From contig JADJMO010000001.1 in NCBI GenBank assembly GCA_016709545.1, positions 62,001 to 126,000 on the forward strand: a DNA stretch of 64,000 bases, read 5' to 3'. The notes beneath the pieces are model-generated. The model had not been told where the DNA came from, did no database searches, and saw only the letters and a program-made list of their open reading frames with translations. Every line of letters starts with the position of its first letter. The first letter of the stretch is position 1. This document shows positions 7,989-14,563 of the stretch, piece by piece. The DNA is from Myxococcales bacterium (GTDB lineage Bacteria; Myxococcota_A; Polyangia; Polyangiales; JADJMO01). Both the position numbers and the translations under genes were made by a program.

Positions 7989-8735
7989 CTACAGCGGCGT
8001 GATCGTCACCTTGTCGAAGCACACCGCCGCGTCCCACCCGTTGAACGCGAAGTGGTCGTGGCCGTTGCCCGAGGGGGGCTTGTCGTCGACCATCTCGTGC
8101 ACCAGCGTGCCGTCGACCTTGAAGCTCACCGTGCGCCCGTCGGTGCGCGCGAGCTCGAAGTGGTAGGTCTGGTTCGGGACGAGCTTGCCGTTGGCGATCG
8201 AGCCGGTGCCCGCGAGCAGCGGGGTCTGCTTGGCCTCGGGGCCGTGCTCGTCCATGCGCGCGAGCCAGTGCTCCGCGTTCTTGTGGGCGCCGAGCACCGC
8301 GACGTAGGCCGTGGCCATGTAGTTCTTGCCGTCGACGTCGAACGCGCAGCCGTCGCCGAACAGCTCCACCTTCACGTCGCCGTCGGGCGAGAGCGGCGTG
8401 GCGTCGAACTCGACGCGCGCGTTGGCCGGCAGCCGCTTCTTGAGCCACAGCGGATGGTTGCGCGGCTTCTGGGTGCACACCCGGCCGCCGCGGATCGCGT
8501 ACGCGCCGTACGACGTGGAGAGCCAGTCGGCGCCGAGCTCCGTGCGGTCGAAGTTGTCGGTGAAGGCCTCCGTGAGCAACGGGTCGGTGCCCGCGTTGCA
8601 GGGGGGGGCAGGTTGCCCGGCCTTCTTGGGCGCGACCGGCTTGGGCGCCCCGGGGAGCACCTCGTCCGGCTCGGCCTTGCAGGCGGCGAGGACACACAAC
8701 ACAGGAATCAGCCGAGAAAGCCGCGGGTTTCGCAT
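7989..8735 (-). CDS. lipoprotein with lectin/glucanase-like (ConA-type) fold, function unknown
   Basis: 248 residues. The N-terminus has a short basic region, a hydrophobic stretch and a lipobox LAAC (Cys ~19), so it is exported and lipidated. A Pro/Lys linker precedes a ~190-residue beta-rich domain beginning DNFDRTELGADWLSTS, a phrase typical of concanavalin-A-like laminin-G/DUF1961 domains that bind or cleave carbohydrate, and ending with ARTDGRTVSFKVDGTLVHE. No glucanase catalytic motif is evident. It is divergent from lgt, the enzyme that lipidates such proteins, across a 60-bp shared promoter region. The product is hypothetical; the fold assignment is from phrase-level similarity. Confidence 0.7.
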   Translation of the reverse strand: MRNPRLSRLIPVLCVLAACKAEPDEVLPGAPKPVAPKKAGQPAPPCNAGTDPLLTEAFTDNFDRTELGADWLSTSYGAYAIRGGRVCTQKPRNHPLWLKKRLPANARVEFDATPLSPDGDVKVELFGDGCAFDVDGKNYMATAYVAVLGAHKNAEHWLARMDEHGPEAKQTPLLAGTGSIANGKLVPNQTYHFELARTDGRTVSFKVDGTLVHEMVDDKPPSGNGHDHFAFNGWDAAVCFDKVTITPL

Positions 8736-8795
8736 GCGCGCGGATGGACACTAGCAGGCAGACGCCGAGCCAACTACGGTCCCGCGCCCGAGGCC

Positions 8796-10424
8796 ATGCA
8801 CCCCATCCTCTTCAAGATCCCCCTTCCTCACTGGAAGGTCCCGTATCCTGCGTTCGCCGACTCGCGGGCCGTGATCTACATGATCGTGGGTCTCGTGCTG
8901 GGACTCCTGGCGCCCTCCATGATCGAGGCGGTCAAGAAGTACCACTGGGCGATCACCGGCGCGGCCGGCCTGCTCGTGGGCTTCCTCGCCACCAAGGTGA
9001 TGAAGATCCCCTTCCAGTACAAGATGGAGCGCTACGAGCTCTCCACGTTCCCGATCTACGCCTACGGCGTGATGCTCGGGCTGTCGCTGGTCGTGGGCTG
9101 GTACATCTCGCTCACCATCGCCAAGGACGACGGCCTGCCGCGCGAGACGATGGCCAACAACTACGTGTTCACCGCGATCATGGCGATCCTCGGTGCACGC
9201 GTGCTGTTCATCGTCACCAACCTCGACTCGTTCGAGTCGTGGAAGGACTGGTTCGCCATCCGCTCGGGCGGCCTCGTCGCCTACGGCGGGTTCCTCGGCG
9301 GGTTCCTCGGCAGCTGGTACTACTGCGCGAGCAAGAAGGTCCGCCTGATGGCCTGGGCCGACGCGGCAGTGCCCTCGCTGGCGAGCGGCCTCCTGTTCAC
9401 GCGGCTCGGCTGCTACATGTACGGCTGCGACTTCGGCAAGCCCCTCAAGGAGGGCGCGCCCAAGCTGCTCGAGAAGCTCGGCACGTTCCCCGAGTGGTAC
9501 TACGACCAGCGCGCGGGCAAGTACCTCGACGAGCAGTCGCTCCACCAGCTCCTCTCGGATCCGGCCAACAAGCCGCAGATCCTCATGAAGGCCCGCGAGA
9601 AGGAAGGCGAGCCGTTCTTCCGCGGCGAGATCTTCCTGCTCTTCACGTTCGGGTACGGCGTCCTGCGCTTCATGCTCGAGATGGTCCGTGACGACGCCGA
9701 GCGCGGCACCTACGGCCCGCACTTCGAGCCGCACATCATCTACCCGGTGTGCCTCATGGTGCTCGCCCTCTCCTTCGTGTTCGGCCTCTCGAACATGGTC
9801 TCCGAGCGCTTCCGCGTCATCGCCAAGTCGATCGCCATCCTGATCCCGCTCGCGGTGTTCATGGTGCTGCGCCCGGCCAACAAGTTCACCGCCGTCGACA
9901 TGGTGCAGCTCTCCACCTCGCAGTGGATCGCGCTCCTCACGGGCGCCATGGCCGCCGTCTACTACCGTCGTGGTCTCGACATCGCGGTCGCCGACCCGGC
10001 GGTCGCGGCCGACCTCGGCGCGGGCGTCCCCGAGCTCGTCGAGATGGAAGCAGCGATGGCCCGCGGCGAGGAGTGGAAGAAGGACGAGGGCGACGACGAG
10101 GACGAGGAGTCCGACGAGCCCGCGGCCGACGAGAAGGCTGCTGGCGAGAAGGCCGCCGACAAGAAGGCCGCCGACAAGAAGGCCGCCGACAAGAAGCCGG
10201 CGGCGAAGCCGACCACGAAGGCCGACGACGACGAGGAGGAGGCCGAGAAGCCCGCCGCCAAGAAGTCCGAGCCGGAGAAGAAGGCCGAGCCCAAGAAGGA
10301 CGAGTCCAAGAAGGACGAGCCCAAGAAGGACGAGTCCAAGAAGGACGAGCCCAAGAAGGACGAGCCCAAGAAGGACGAGCCCAAGAAGGACGAGAAGAAG
10401 GCCGACGAGGGCGAGGACGAATGA
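8796..10424 (+). CDS. lgt: prolipoprotein diacylglyceryl transferase with Lys/Glu/Asp-rich C-terminal tail
   Basis: 542 residues against ~290 for E. coli Lgt. Multiple membrane segments start at residue ~27. Lgt signatures are present: PIYAYGVMLGLSLVVGWYIS, SGGLVAYGGFLGGFLGSWYY (compare the GRGGLAFYGG region), PSLASGLLFTRLGCYMYGCDFG (compare GRxGNFxNGE) and a late RGEIFLLFTFGYGVLRFMLE. It transfers diacylglycerol to the lipobox Cys, which suits a window so rich in lipoproteins. The core carries an insertion after GCDFG and extra helices near the end. After residue ~400 the protein becomes a ~140-residue highly charged, low-complexity tail, probably cytoplasmic, encoded partly by 15-bp tandem repeats. 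The last bases ATGA overlap the start of a 41-aa gene. Confidence 0.85.
   Translation: MHPILFKIPLPHWKVPYPAFADSRAVIYMIVGLVLGLLAPSMIEAVKKYHWAITGAAGLLVGFLATKVMKIPFQYKMERYELSTFPIYAYGVMLGLSLVVGWYISLTIAKDDGLPRETMANNYVFTAIMAILGARVLFIVTNLDSFESWKDWFAIRSGGLVAYGGFLGGFLGSWYYCASKKVRLMAWADAAVPSLASGLLFTRLGCYMYGCDFGKPLKEGAPKLLEKLGTFPEWYYDQRAGKYLDEQSLHQLLSDPANKPQILMKAREKEGEPFFRGEIFLLFTFGYGVLRFMLEMVRDDAERGTYGPHFEPHIIYPVCLMVLALSFVFGLSNMVSERFRVIAKSIAILIPLAVFMVLRPANKFTAVDMVQLSTSQWIALLTGAMAAVYYRRGLDIAVADPAVAADLGAGVPELVEMEAAMARGEEWKKDEGDDEDEESDEPAADEKAAGEKAADKKAADKKAADKKPAAKPTTKADDDEEEAEKPAAKKSEPEKKAEPKKDESKKDEPKKDESKKDEPKKDEPKKDEPKKDEKKADEGEDE
10293..10394 (+). repeat. 15-bp tandem repeat encoding KKDE(P/S) in the Lgt tail
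   Basis: Six full 15-bp units (AAGAAGGACGAG followed by TCC or CCC) from 10293 to 10382 plus a 12-bp partial unit to 10394. They encode Lys-Lys-Asp-Glu-Pro/Ser. Because the unit is a multiple of three, copy-number change would alter tail length without shifting the frame. Confidence 0.9.
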
Positions 10425-10546
10425 ACCTGCTCGGCCTGACGCGAGGGGAGTGGATCTTCGTAGGGATCATCACTTTCCTCGTGTTCGGCTGGGCCTGGGT
10501 TCCCCGCCTCGGCACCCGTCTCGGGGCCTTCTTCGACAAGCCCTGA
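10421..10546 (+). CDS. 41-residue single-span membrane protein coupled to lgt
   Basis: Starts at the ATG that overlaps the lgt stop (ATGA at 10421-10424), a classic translational-coupling arrangement, and ends at TGA 10544-10546. The product begins MNLLGLTRGEW, has one strongly hydrophobic helix (IFVGIITFLVFGWAWV) and a short basic/amphipathic end LGTRLGAFFDKP. The pattern of a single helix followed by a Gly-Phe-rich stretch resembles the N-terminus of TatA-type proteins, but the amphipathic helix is too short for that call. It is followed directly by a rho-independent terminator, so lgt plus this gene form one transcription unit. Function unknown. Confidence 0.65.
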   Translation: MNLLGLTRGEWIFVGIITFLVFGWAWVPRLGTRLGAFFDKP

Positions 10547-10567
10547 ACAGCGCCGCTCGATCGCATC

Positions 10568-10602
10568 GCCCTCGTTCCCCTCGGAACGGGGGCTTTGTCT
10601 TT
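10568..10602 (+). terminator. rho-independent terminator after lgt operon
   Basis: A stem of about 10 bp (GCCCTCGTTCC with GGAACGGGGGC, loop CCTC) is followed by TTTGTCTTT. It lies 21 bases after the stop of the 41-aa gene. Confidence 0.7.
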
Positions 10603-10657
10603 GGGCACGGTCGAGAAATCCCGCCACCGCCGCCCGTGGACGCGCGACGCTGTCGGC

Positions 10658-11718
10658 ATGTCGTACCTCGATCCGCTGCTGCCGCTGGCCGACGTGCTCG
10701 ACCCCGTCCTCGACCCGCTGACGGTCCGAGCGGTCCGACCGATCCTCCGCATCGTCGCGGGCCCTCCGCTGCGCGCCCAGCGCGCCGCCCTCCGCGAGCG
10801 TGCGCTGCCCGACGCGATCGCGCGCTGGTCGCCCCGGATCGACGCCCTCGCGGGTGGCTCGGTGAGCGAGTACGACGCGACCGTCGGCGCCGCGGTCGCC
10901 GACCTGCGCGGGGACGCCGAGGCCCAGGTCGTCGAGGGAGCGATCGAGCGCGCCGCCCACGCCTTCGACCGCGCCTGGTACGCGAACGACCCCGAGTGGA
11001 TCGACGACCCACGCCTCCCGCGCGACGTGCGCGTGCGCGCGCTCGACCGGCTCGATCGACTGAACGAGACCATCGGCGCGTACGAGGCGTTCTTCGCGGC
11101 CATCGAGCCGCTGGTCGAGCACGCGCGACGGTCGGGGGTCGAGTGCCCGACCCTCGTGGATCTGTGCAGCGGCCACGCCATGTTCGCCGTGGCGATGGCC
11201 CTGCGATTCGGGGCGCGCGAGGGCCGCTGCCGGGTGATCGCCACCGACCTCGTGCCCGAGTACCTGGGGATCGGCGAGGCCCACGCGCGCCGGCTGTTCC
11301 TCCCCGAGAGCGCGCTCGCGTTCGTGCCCCACGACGCGCTCGATCTCGCCTCGCTGCCCGCGAAGATCGGCGGCCCGATCGACGTCGTCACCTGCACGCA
11401 GTCGATTCACCATTTCCCGCCGGGCTTCGTCGCGCGGATGCTGGGCGCGGGGCCTCGGCGGCGCGCAGCGGGGCCGTGCTCGTCGACGGCGAGCGCAACG
11501 CCGTCGCGGGGGTCACCATCACGCTGCTCTCCGCGTTCATCGGGCGCCTGGGCATGCCCATCGTCCACGACTCGTTCGTGTCGCTCCGCCGCATGTTCAC
11601 CGAGCAAGAACTGGCGCTGATCGCCGCGCTCGCGCGCGACGACGACGGACGCCCCCTCGAGGTGGAGCGCGGTTGGCTCTCCCCCGGCCACGTGTTCGTC
11701 CGCGCCACGACCGCCTGA
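10658..11718 (+). CDS. SAM-dependent methyltransferase-like protein, frame break near 11440-11460
   Basis: Starts at ATG 10658 (MSYLDPLLPLADVLDP). The central part carries a class I methyltransferase core: PTLVDLCSGHAMFAVAMALRFG is motif I (DxCxGxG-like), then RVIATDLVPEYLGIGEAHAR as motif II and GPIDVVTCTQSIHHFPPGF as motif IV/post-II. After FVARMLGAG the frame is lost in a G-rich run; one missing base restores SAARSGAVLVDGERNAV, ITLLSAFIGRLG, MFTEQELALIAAL and a natural end GHVFVRATTA with TGA at 11718. The intact protein would be about 353 residues. The 3' untranslated region carries the first copy of a hairpin repeat. Substrate unknown. A real pseudogene cannot be excluded. Confidence 0.7.
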
Positions 11719-11727
11719 GACAAGTGA

Positions 11728-11773
11728 GCGCAGTGAACAGCGGCCGCCTCCATGGGGCCGCTACAGCCAACAA
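11728..11773 (+). repeat. 3'-UTR hairpin repeat, copy 1
   Basis: Ten bases downstream of the methyltransferase stop lies the first of two related elements. A 29-bp block (11728-11756) is identical to 13240-13268. It folds into a stem AGCGGCC (11739-11745) with GGCCGCT (11756-11762) and is followed by the shared tail ACAGCCAACAA. The second copy has a different right arm that still pairs, so the hairpin is conserved while the sequence changes. Confidence 0.65.
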
Positions 11774-11779
11774 AAGCGA

Positions 11780-11806
11780 GAGGGCCACCATCGCTGGCGG
11801 CCCCTC
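11780..11806 (+). terminator. GC-rich hairpin after methyltransferase gene
   Basis: An imperfect stem AGGGCC-A-CC with GG-C-GGCCCCT follows repeat copy 1. There is no clear T-tract, so it is a weak or bidirectional terminator candidate between two convergent genes. Confidence 0.4.
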
Positions 11807-11842
11807 GTCACGTCACTCGTCAGATCTGAGGACGGCCGGAAA

Positions 11843-12508
11843 TCACGGGCAGACGGTGAAGTAGCCCGTGCTCGGCTGGACCTCGCCCGCACCCACGTAG
11901 ATGGCCTTGCCGGCCGAGGTGCTGAGGTTGAAGGTCACGCACTGGTTGTCGCTCGTGGTGAAGTCGAAGCCGTCGAGGTGGCCCTGGGTGTCGAACGCGA
12001 ACCACAGCGCCTTGCCGTTGGTCTTGAGGCGATCGTTCATCTCGAGGCGGGTGCCCTTGACCATGGCGATGTTGCCACCCACCGACTTCACGGTGCCGTG
12101 GAAGCGGTGGAGGTACTTCTTGGTGGTGGTGCGCACGTGCCACCAGCCGTTGCTGTCACGCCAGATCCAGTACGCGGCGGGCGCGCTCGGGTGGAGGTGG
12201 GGCGGCTGACCCGAGGCCACGGAGTTGTTGGTGGGCTGCGGCGGCGTGGGCGGCGGGGCGTACTCGGTGACCACCGGCTGGTTGACCGGGAACTGATCCA
12301 CGCCGGCCGAGACCGGGGCTCCGACCACGGGGCCAGGGCCGGGCGCAGGCGCAGGCGCGGGCGCCACGGCCGGTCCGGGCGCGGGGGCAACAGGCGGAGG
12401 CGCCGCGGCCGGCGCCGGGGCGGGCCGGGGGCTGTTCGTGTGATCGACGACCCGCACGGTGCAAGCGGTCAGGGCCAGGAGCGGAAGGACGGCAAGAAGG
12501 TTGCGCAT
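11843..12508 (-). CDS. lipoprotein with Pro/Ala-rich linker, function unknown
   Basis: 221 residues from ATG 12508 (GAGGA just upstream); an upstream TTG is less likely. The signal peptide ends in lipobox LTAC. Residues ~25-95 are a Pro/Ala/Gly-rich linker with PAPAPAP runs that would span the periplasm or peptidoglycan, then a ~115-residue globular domain starting at AAYWIWRDSNGWWHVRTTTKKY with alternating polar/nonpolar beta pattern (TVKSVGGNIAMVKGTRLEMNDRL quoted in part: SVGGNIAMVKG). I do not recognise the family. It is convergent with the methyltransferase gene and divergent from the Lys/Ala-tailed protein. Confidence 0.75.
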   Translation of the reverse strand: MRNLLAVLPLLALTACTVRVVDHTNSPRPAPAPAAAPPPVAPAPGPAVAPAPAPAPGPGPVVGAPVSAGVDQFPVNQPVVTEYAPPPTPPQPTNNSVASGQPPHLHPSAPAAYWIWRDSNGWWHVRTTTKKYLHRFHGTVKSVGGNIAMVKGTRLEMNDRLKTNGKALWFAFDTQGHLDGFDFTTSDNQCVTFNLSTSAGKAIYVGAGEVQPSTGYFTVCP

Positions 12509-12736
12509 GGTTCCTCGCAAGGTGAGCCGGACGTGAGCCTACCTTCGACCGGGGGAGGGTGGGGCCTATTCACCCATTCCCAGGAATGACTCTTCACCAC
12601 GGGAATATTGTCCGGCTCCGGCGTTGACCCCCCCCTCGTCGGGCGCTAACCGCTCCACCCCCCGCGGAGGGAATCTCCCCTCGGCGGCCGTGACCCACAC
12701 GCGGGTCGACCCGCGTACACCCGGAAGAGCAAGCCC
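12509..12736. promoter_or_regulatory. 228-bp divergent intergenic region with near-palindrome and leader hairpin
   Basis: Gene-free stretch between divergent genes. It holds a CATTCC-CA-GGAATG dyad at 12575-12588, a relatively AT-rich segment GGGAATATTG (about 12600), and a GC-rich hairpin just upstream of the plus-strand gene (GGAGGG with CTCCCC, about 12665-12682). No -10/-35 pair is convincing enough to call. Confidence 0.35.
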
Positions 12737-13219
12737 ATGGCCAAGACCCCCTCCCAGATCGTCAAAGAGAAGTTCGGCGACAAGAAGAAGCTCGTCGAGG
12801 CCGTGCAGAAGTTCGTCGGCGACGCCCTCTGGGTCCCCCGCCTCAACGAGAGCAAGGGCCTGGCCCACGTCTCGAACGCCAAGCTCCTCCGCCTTCTCGA
12901 CACCTTCACCACGGTCGAGACCAAGTGGGGCACGCGCGCCAAGCTGATCGACGCCGTCATCGAGGCCGCCGGCAAGACCAAGGACACCGGCTTCCGCACG
13001 AGCATCGAGGGCTGGCCGGTCCCGCGCCTCCTCGACGCGCACCAGTCCTACGCGCGCCGCAACGGCAAGGCGAAGACCGAGGCCAAGCCGGCCGAGAAGA
13101 AGGCCGCCAAGGCCGAGGCCGCCCCCGCCAAGGCCGCCGCCAAGAAGGCGCCCGCCAAGGCCGAAGAGAAGCCGGCCGCCAAGAAGCCGGCCGCCAAGAA
13201 GCCCGCCGCCAAGAAGTGA
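12737..13219 (+). CDS. small basic protein with histone-H1-like Lys/Ala/Pro tail
   Basis: 160 residues, start ATG 12737 with GGAAGAG upstream. Residues 1-100 form a folded helical region (IVKEKFGDKKKLVEAVQKFV, KLLRLLDTFTTVETKWGTRA). Residues ~105-160 are almost only Lys, Ala, Pro and Glu with repeated AAKKPAAKKP, like the tails of AlgP, bacterial histone-H1-like proteins and some nucleoid-associated proteins. Binding to DNA or ribosomal RNA through the tail is inferred from composition, not demonstrated. The gene has its own terminator and carries the second copy of the 3' hairpin repeat. The folded part is not a family I can name. Confidence 0.75.
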   Translation: MAKTPSQIVKEKFGDKKKLVEAVQKFVGDALWVPRLNESKGLAHVSNAKLLRLLDTFTTVETKWGTRAKLIDAVIEAAGKTKDTGFRTSIEGWPVPRLLDAHQSYARRNGKAKTEAKPAEKKAAKAEAAPAKAAAKKAPAKAEEKPAAKKPAAKKPAAKK

Positions 13220-13239
13220 GCGGAGCGAGCCGCAGGCGC

Positions 13240-13298
13240 GCGCAGTGAACAGCGGCCGCCTCCATGGGCGGCCGCAACAGCCAACAAGTTTCTAGAGC
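13240..13298 (+). repeat. 3'-UTR hairpin repeat, copy 2
   Basis: Twenty-one bases after the stop of the Lys/Ala-tailed gene. It shares the 29-bp block with copy 1 and folds into a perfect 8-bp stem GCGGCCGC (13252-13259) with GCGGCCGC (13268-13275), followed by ACAGCCAACAA and AGAGCGAGA, which also occur in copy 1 with a small gap. Confidence 0.65.
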
Positions 13299-13310
13299 GA
13301 GACGTGCTGG

Positions 13311-13342
13311 AGCGGCCCAACTCGGGCCGCTTCGGCGTTTTT
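13311..13342 (+). terminator. rho-independent terminator
   Basis: A perfect 8-bp stem AGCGGCCC (13311-13318) with GGGCCGCT (13324-13331), a 5-base loop, then TCGGCG and TTTTT. It ends the transcript that contains repeat copy 2. Confidence 0.8.
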
Positions 13343-13398
13343 GTGCCCGGCGGGCCGAGAAGTTTGCCGGAGCCCCCCCCGACCGTTAGACCACCACC

Positions 13399-13857
13399 AT
13401 GGCCGTCGGTCCTGCTCGTGCCCTCGCGCTCGGCACGGCGCTCGCGTTCGTCGCGTGCGCCGGTGCCAAGGAGCCCGCGGCCCCCTCGCGGCTCGCGCTC
13501 AAGGAGTCCTCGGCGCCGCCGATCGAGGCGCAGCCCAAGGACTCCGTCTCGCGCGAAGCCGTCGACATGGCCGTCGCCGGCGGCCTCGGGAAATTCCTCA
13601 CCCACGTCGAGGTCGACCCCGAGCTCGACGACAAGGGCAAGTTCGTCGGCTGGCGCGTCGTCGCGCTGCACGGCGACATGTGGAAGGGCGTCGACGTGCA
13701 GGTCGGCGACGTGATCACCCGCGTGAACGGCTTCCCCATCGAGCGCGACTACCAGGCCGACAAGGCCTTCCGCTCGCTCGGCGTGGCGAGCGAGATCCGC
13801 GTCTCGATGATCCGCAACGGCGAGAAGCGCGAGCTGCGCTTCTCCATCGTCGGATAG
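13399..13857 (+). CDS. PDZ-domain lipoprotein (GspC C-terminal-like)
   Basis: 152 residues with a signal peptide ending in lipobox FVAC. The C-terminal ~90 residues read as a PDZ domain: WRVVALHGDMWKGVDVQVGD, VITRVNGFPIERDYQADKAF and EIRVSMIRNGEKRELRFSIV. The order and wording resemble the C-terminal domain of type II secretion protein GspC and related myxobacterial lipoproteins. No other secretion gene is near, so a substrate- or peptide-binding role in the envelope is the safest description. Confidence 0.75.
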   Translation: MAVGPARALALGTALAFVACAGAKEPAAPSRLALKESSAPPIEAQPKDSVSREAVDMAVAGGLGKFLTHVEVDPELDDKGKFVGWRVVALHGDMWKGVDVQVGDVITRVNGFPIERDYQADKAFRSLGVASEIRVSMIRNGEKRELRFSIVG

Positions 13858-13893
13858 CGCGCAACTCCGCCCAGGCCGGCGCCGACCCCGGGC

Positions 13894-14460
13894 ATGCGTG
13901 CCCTCCTCGTCTCCAGTCTGCTCCTGTGCGCGGCCAAGGCGTCGGCGGCCACCTACGTCGACGAGCCCGCCCTCGGCCACTGGGTGGCGGTCACCGGGGT
14001 GCACGCGGGCAGCACCGTGCAGACCCAGGAGCTCCGGGGCCTCGGCGGCGCCGGCGTGCGTGTCGGCACCGGCTACCAGTGGGACAGCGGGCTCGGGGTC
14101 TACGCCGAGAGCGGGTTCGCGGCGCGCGCCGGCGAGGGCCCCACGAGCGCGTTCACGGCGCAGAAGGCCAGCATCCAGGAGTGGTCGTTCGGCCTGTCGC
14201 TACGCTGGGTGGTCCTGACGACCGACGTCGCCCCCTTCGTCGAGGGGTCCGTGCACGGGGTCTGGGTGCGCGTCCGCAGCCCAATCGCTACCGACCTCGG
14301 CGGCACCTTGTTCACCGGCAAGCTCGGGGTGCGGGTGCGCCTCGACGGTTGGGAGCCCTACCTGGCCCTCCAGGGTGAGCGGCTGATCAGCGGATCTGCC
14401 GAAGAAACCTTGTGCTCGACCCGACTCGGTCTGGCCATCGGGGTCACCTTCGACCTGTGA
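13894..14460 (+). CDS. small outer-membrane beta-barrel-like protein
   Basis: 188 residues starting with a Sec signal peptide that ends at ASA-A. The rest alternates hydrophobic and polar residues in ten or so short strands with Gly- and aromatic-rich turns (GTGYQWDSGLGVYAES, KLGVRVRLDGWEPYLAL, TRLGLAIGVTFDL). The C-terminal strand ends close to a Phe, as in outer-membrane proteins recognised by Bam. Function unknown; it could be an OmpW/OprF-like 8-stranded barrel. It sits upstream of the Tam genes but is separated from them by a hairpin. Confidence 0.6.
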   Translation: MRALLVSSLLLCAAKASAATYVDEPALGHWVAVTGVHAGSTVQTQELRGLGGAGVRVGTGYQWDSGLGVYAESGFAARAGEGPTSAFTAQKASIQEWSFGLSLRWVVLTTDVAPFVEGSVHGVWVRVRSPIATDLGGTLFTGKLGVRVRLDGWEPYLALQGERLISGSAEETLCSTRLGLAIGVTFDL

Positions 14461-14468
14461 CCGGGTGA

Positions 14469-14490
14469 ACGGATCCCTGTCCGGATCCGT
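14469..14490. terminator. hairpin downstream of the barrel gene
   Basis: Perfect 8-bp stem ACGGATCC (14469-14476) with GGATCCGT (14483-14490), loop CTGTCC, nine bases after the stop codon. No T-tract follows, so terminator function is tentative. A second small dyad, CTAGG-AATTG-CCTAG, lies just upstream of the tamB start. Confidence 0.4.
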
Positions 14491-14563
14491 CTACACGTCC
14501 ATGGCCCATCGTCGAGGAGGCAGCTTCTTTCCCCATGGGCTAGGAATTGCCTAGGACCTTTGC

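Noticed and set aside
10293..10394. CRISPR-like regular repeat array
   Set aside because: The 15-bp units are contiguous, without spacers, and encode the in-frame KKDEP/S tail of Lgt.
11738..13296. Cloning-site-like GCGGCCGC, CCATGG and TCTAGA in the repeat copies, suggesting vector sequence
   Set aside because: The copies sit in native 3' untranslated regions, differ from each other with preserved pairing, and no vector backbone is present.
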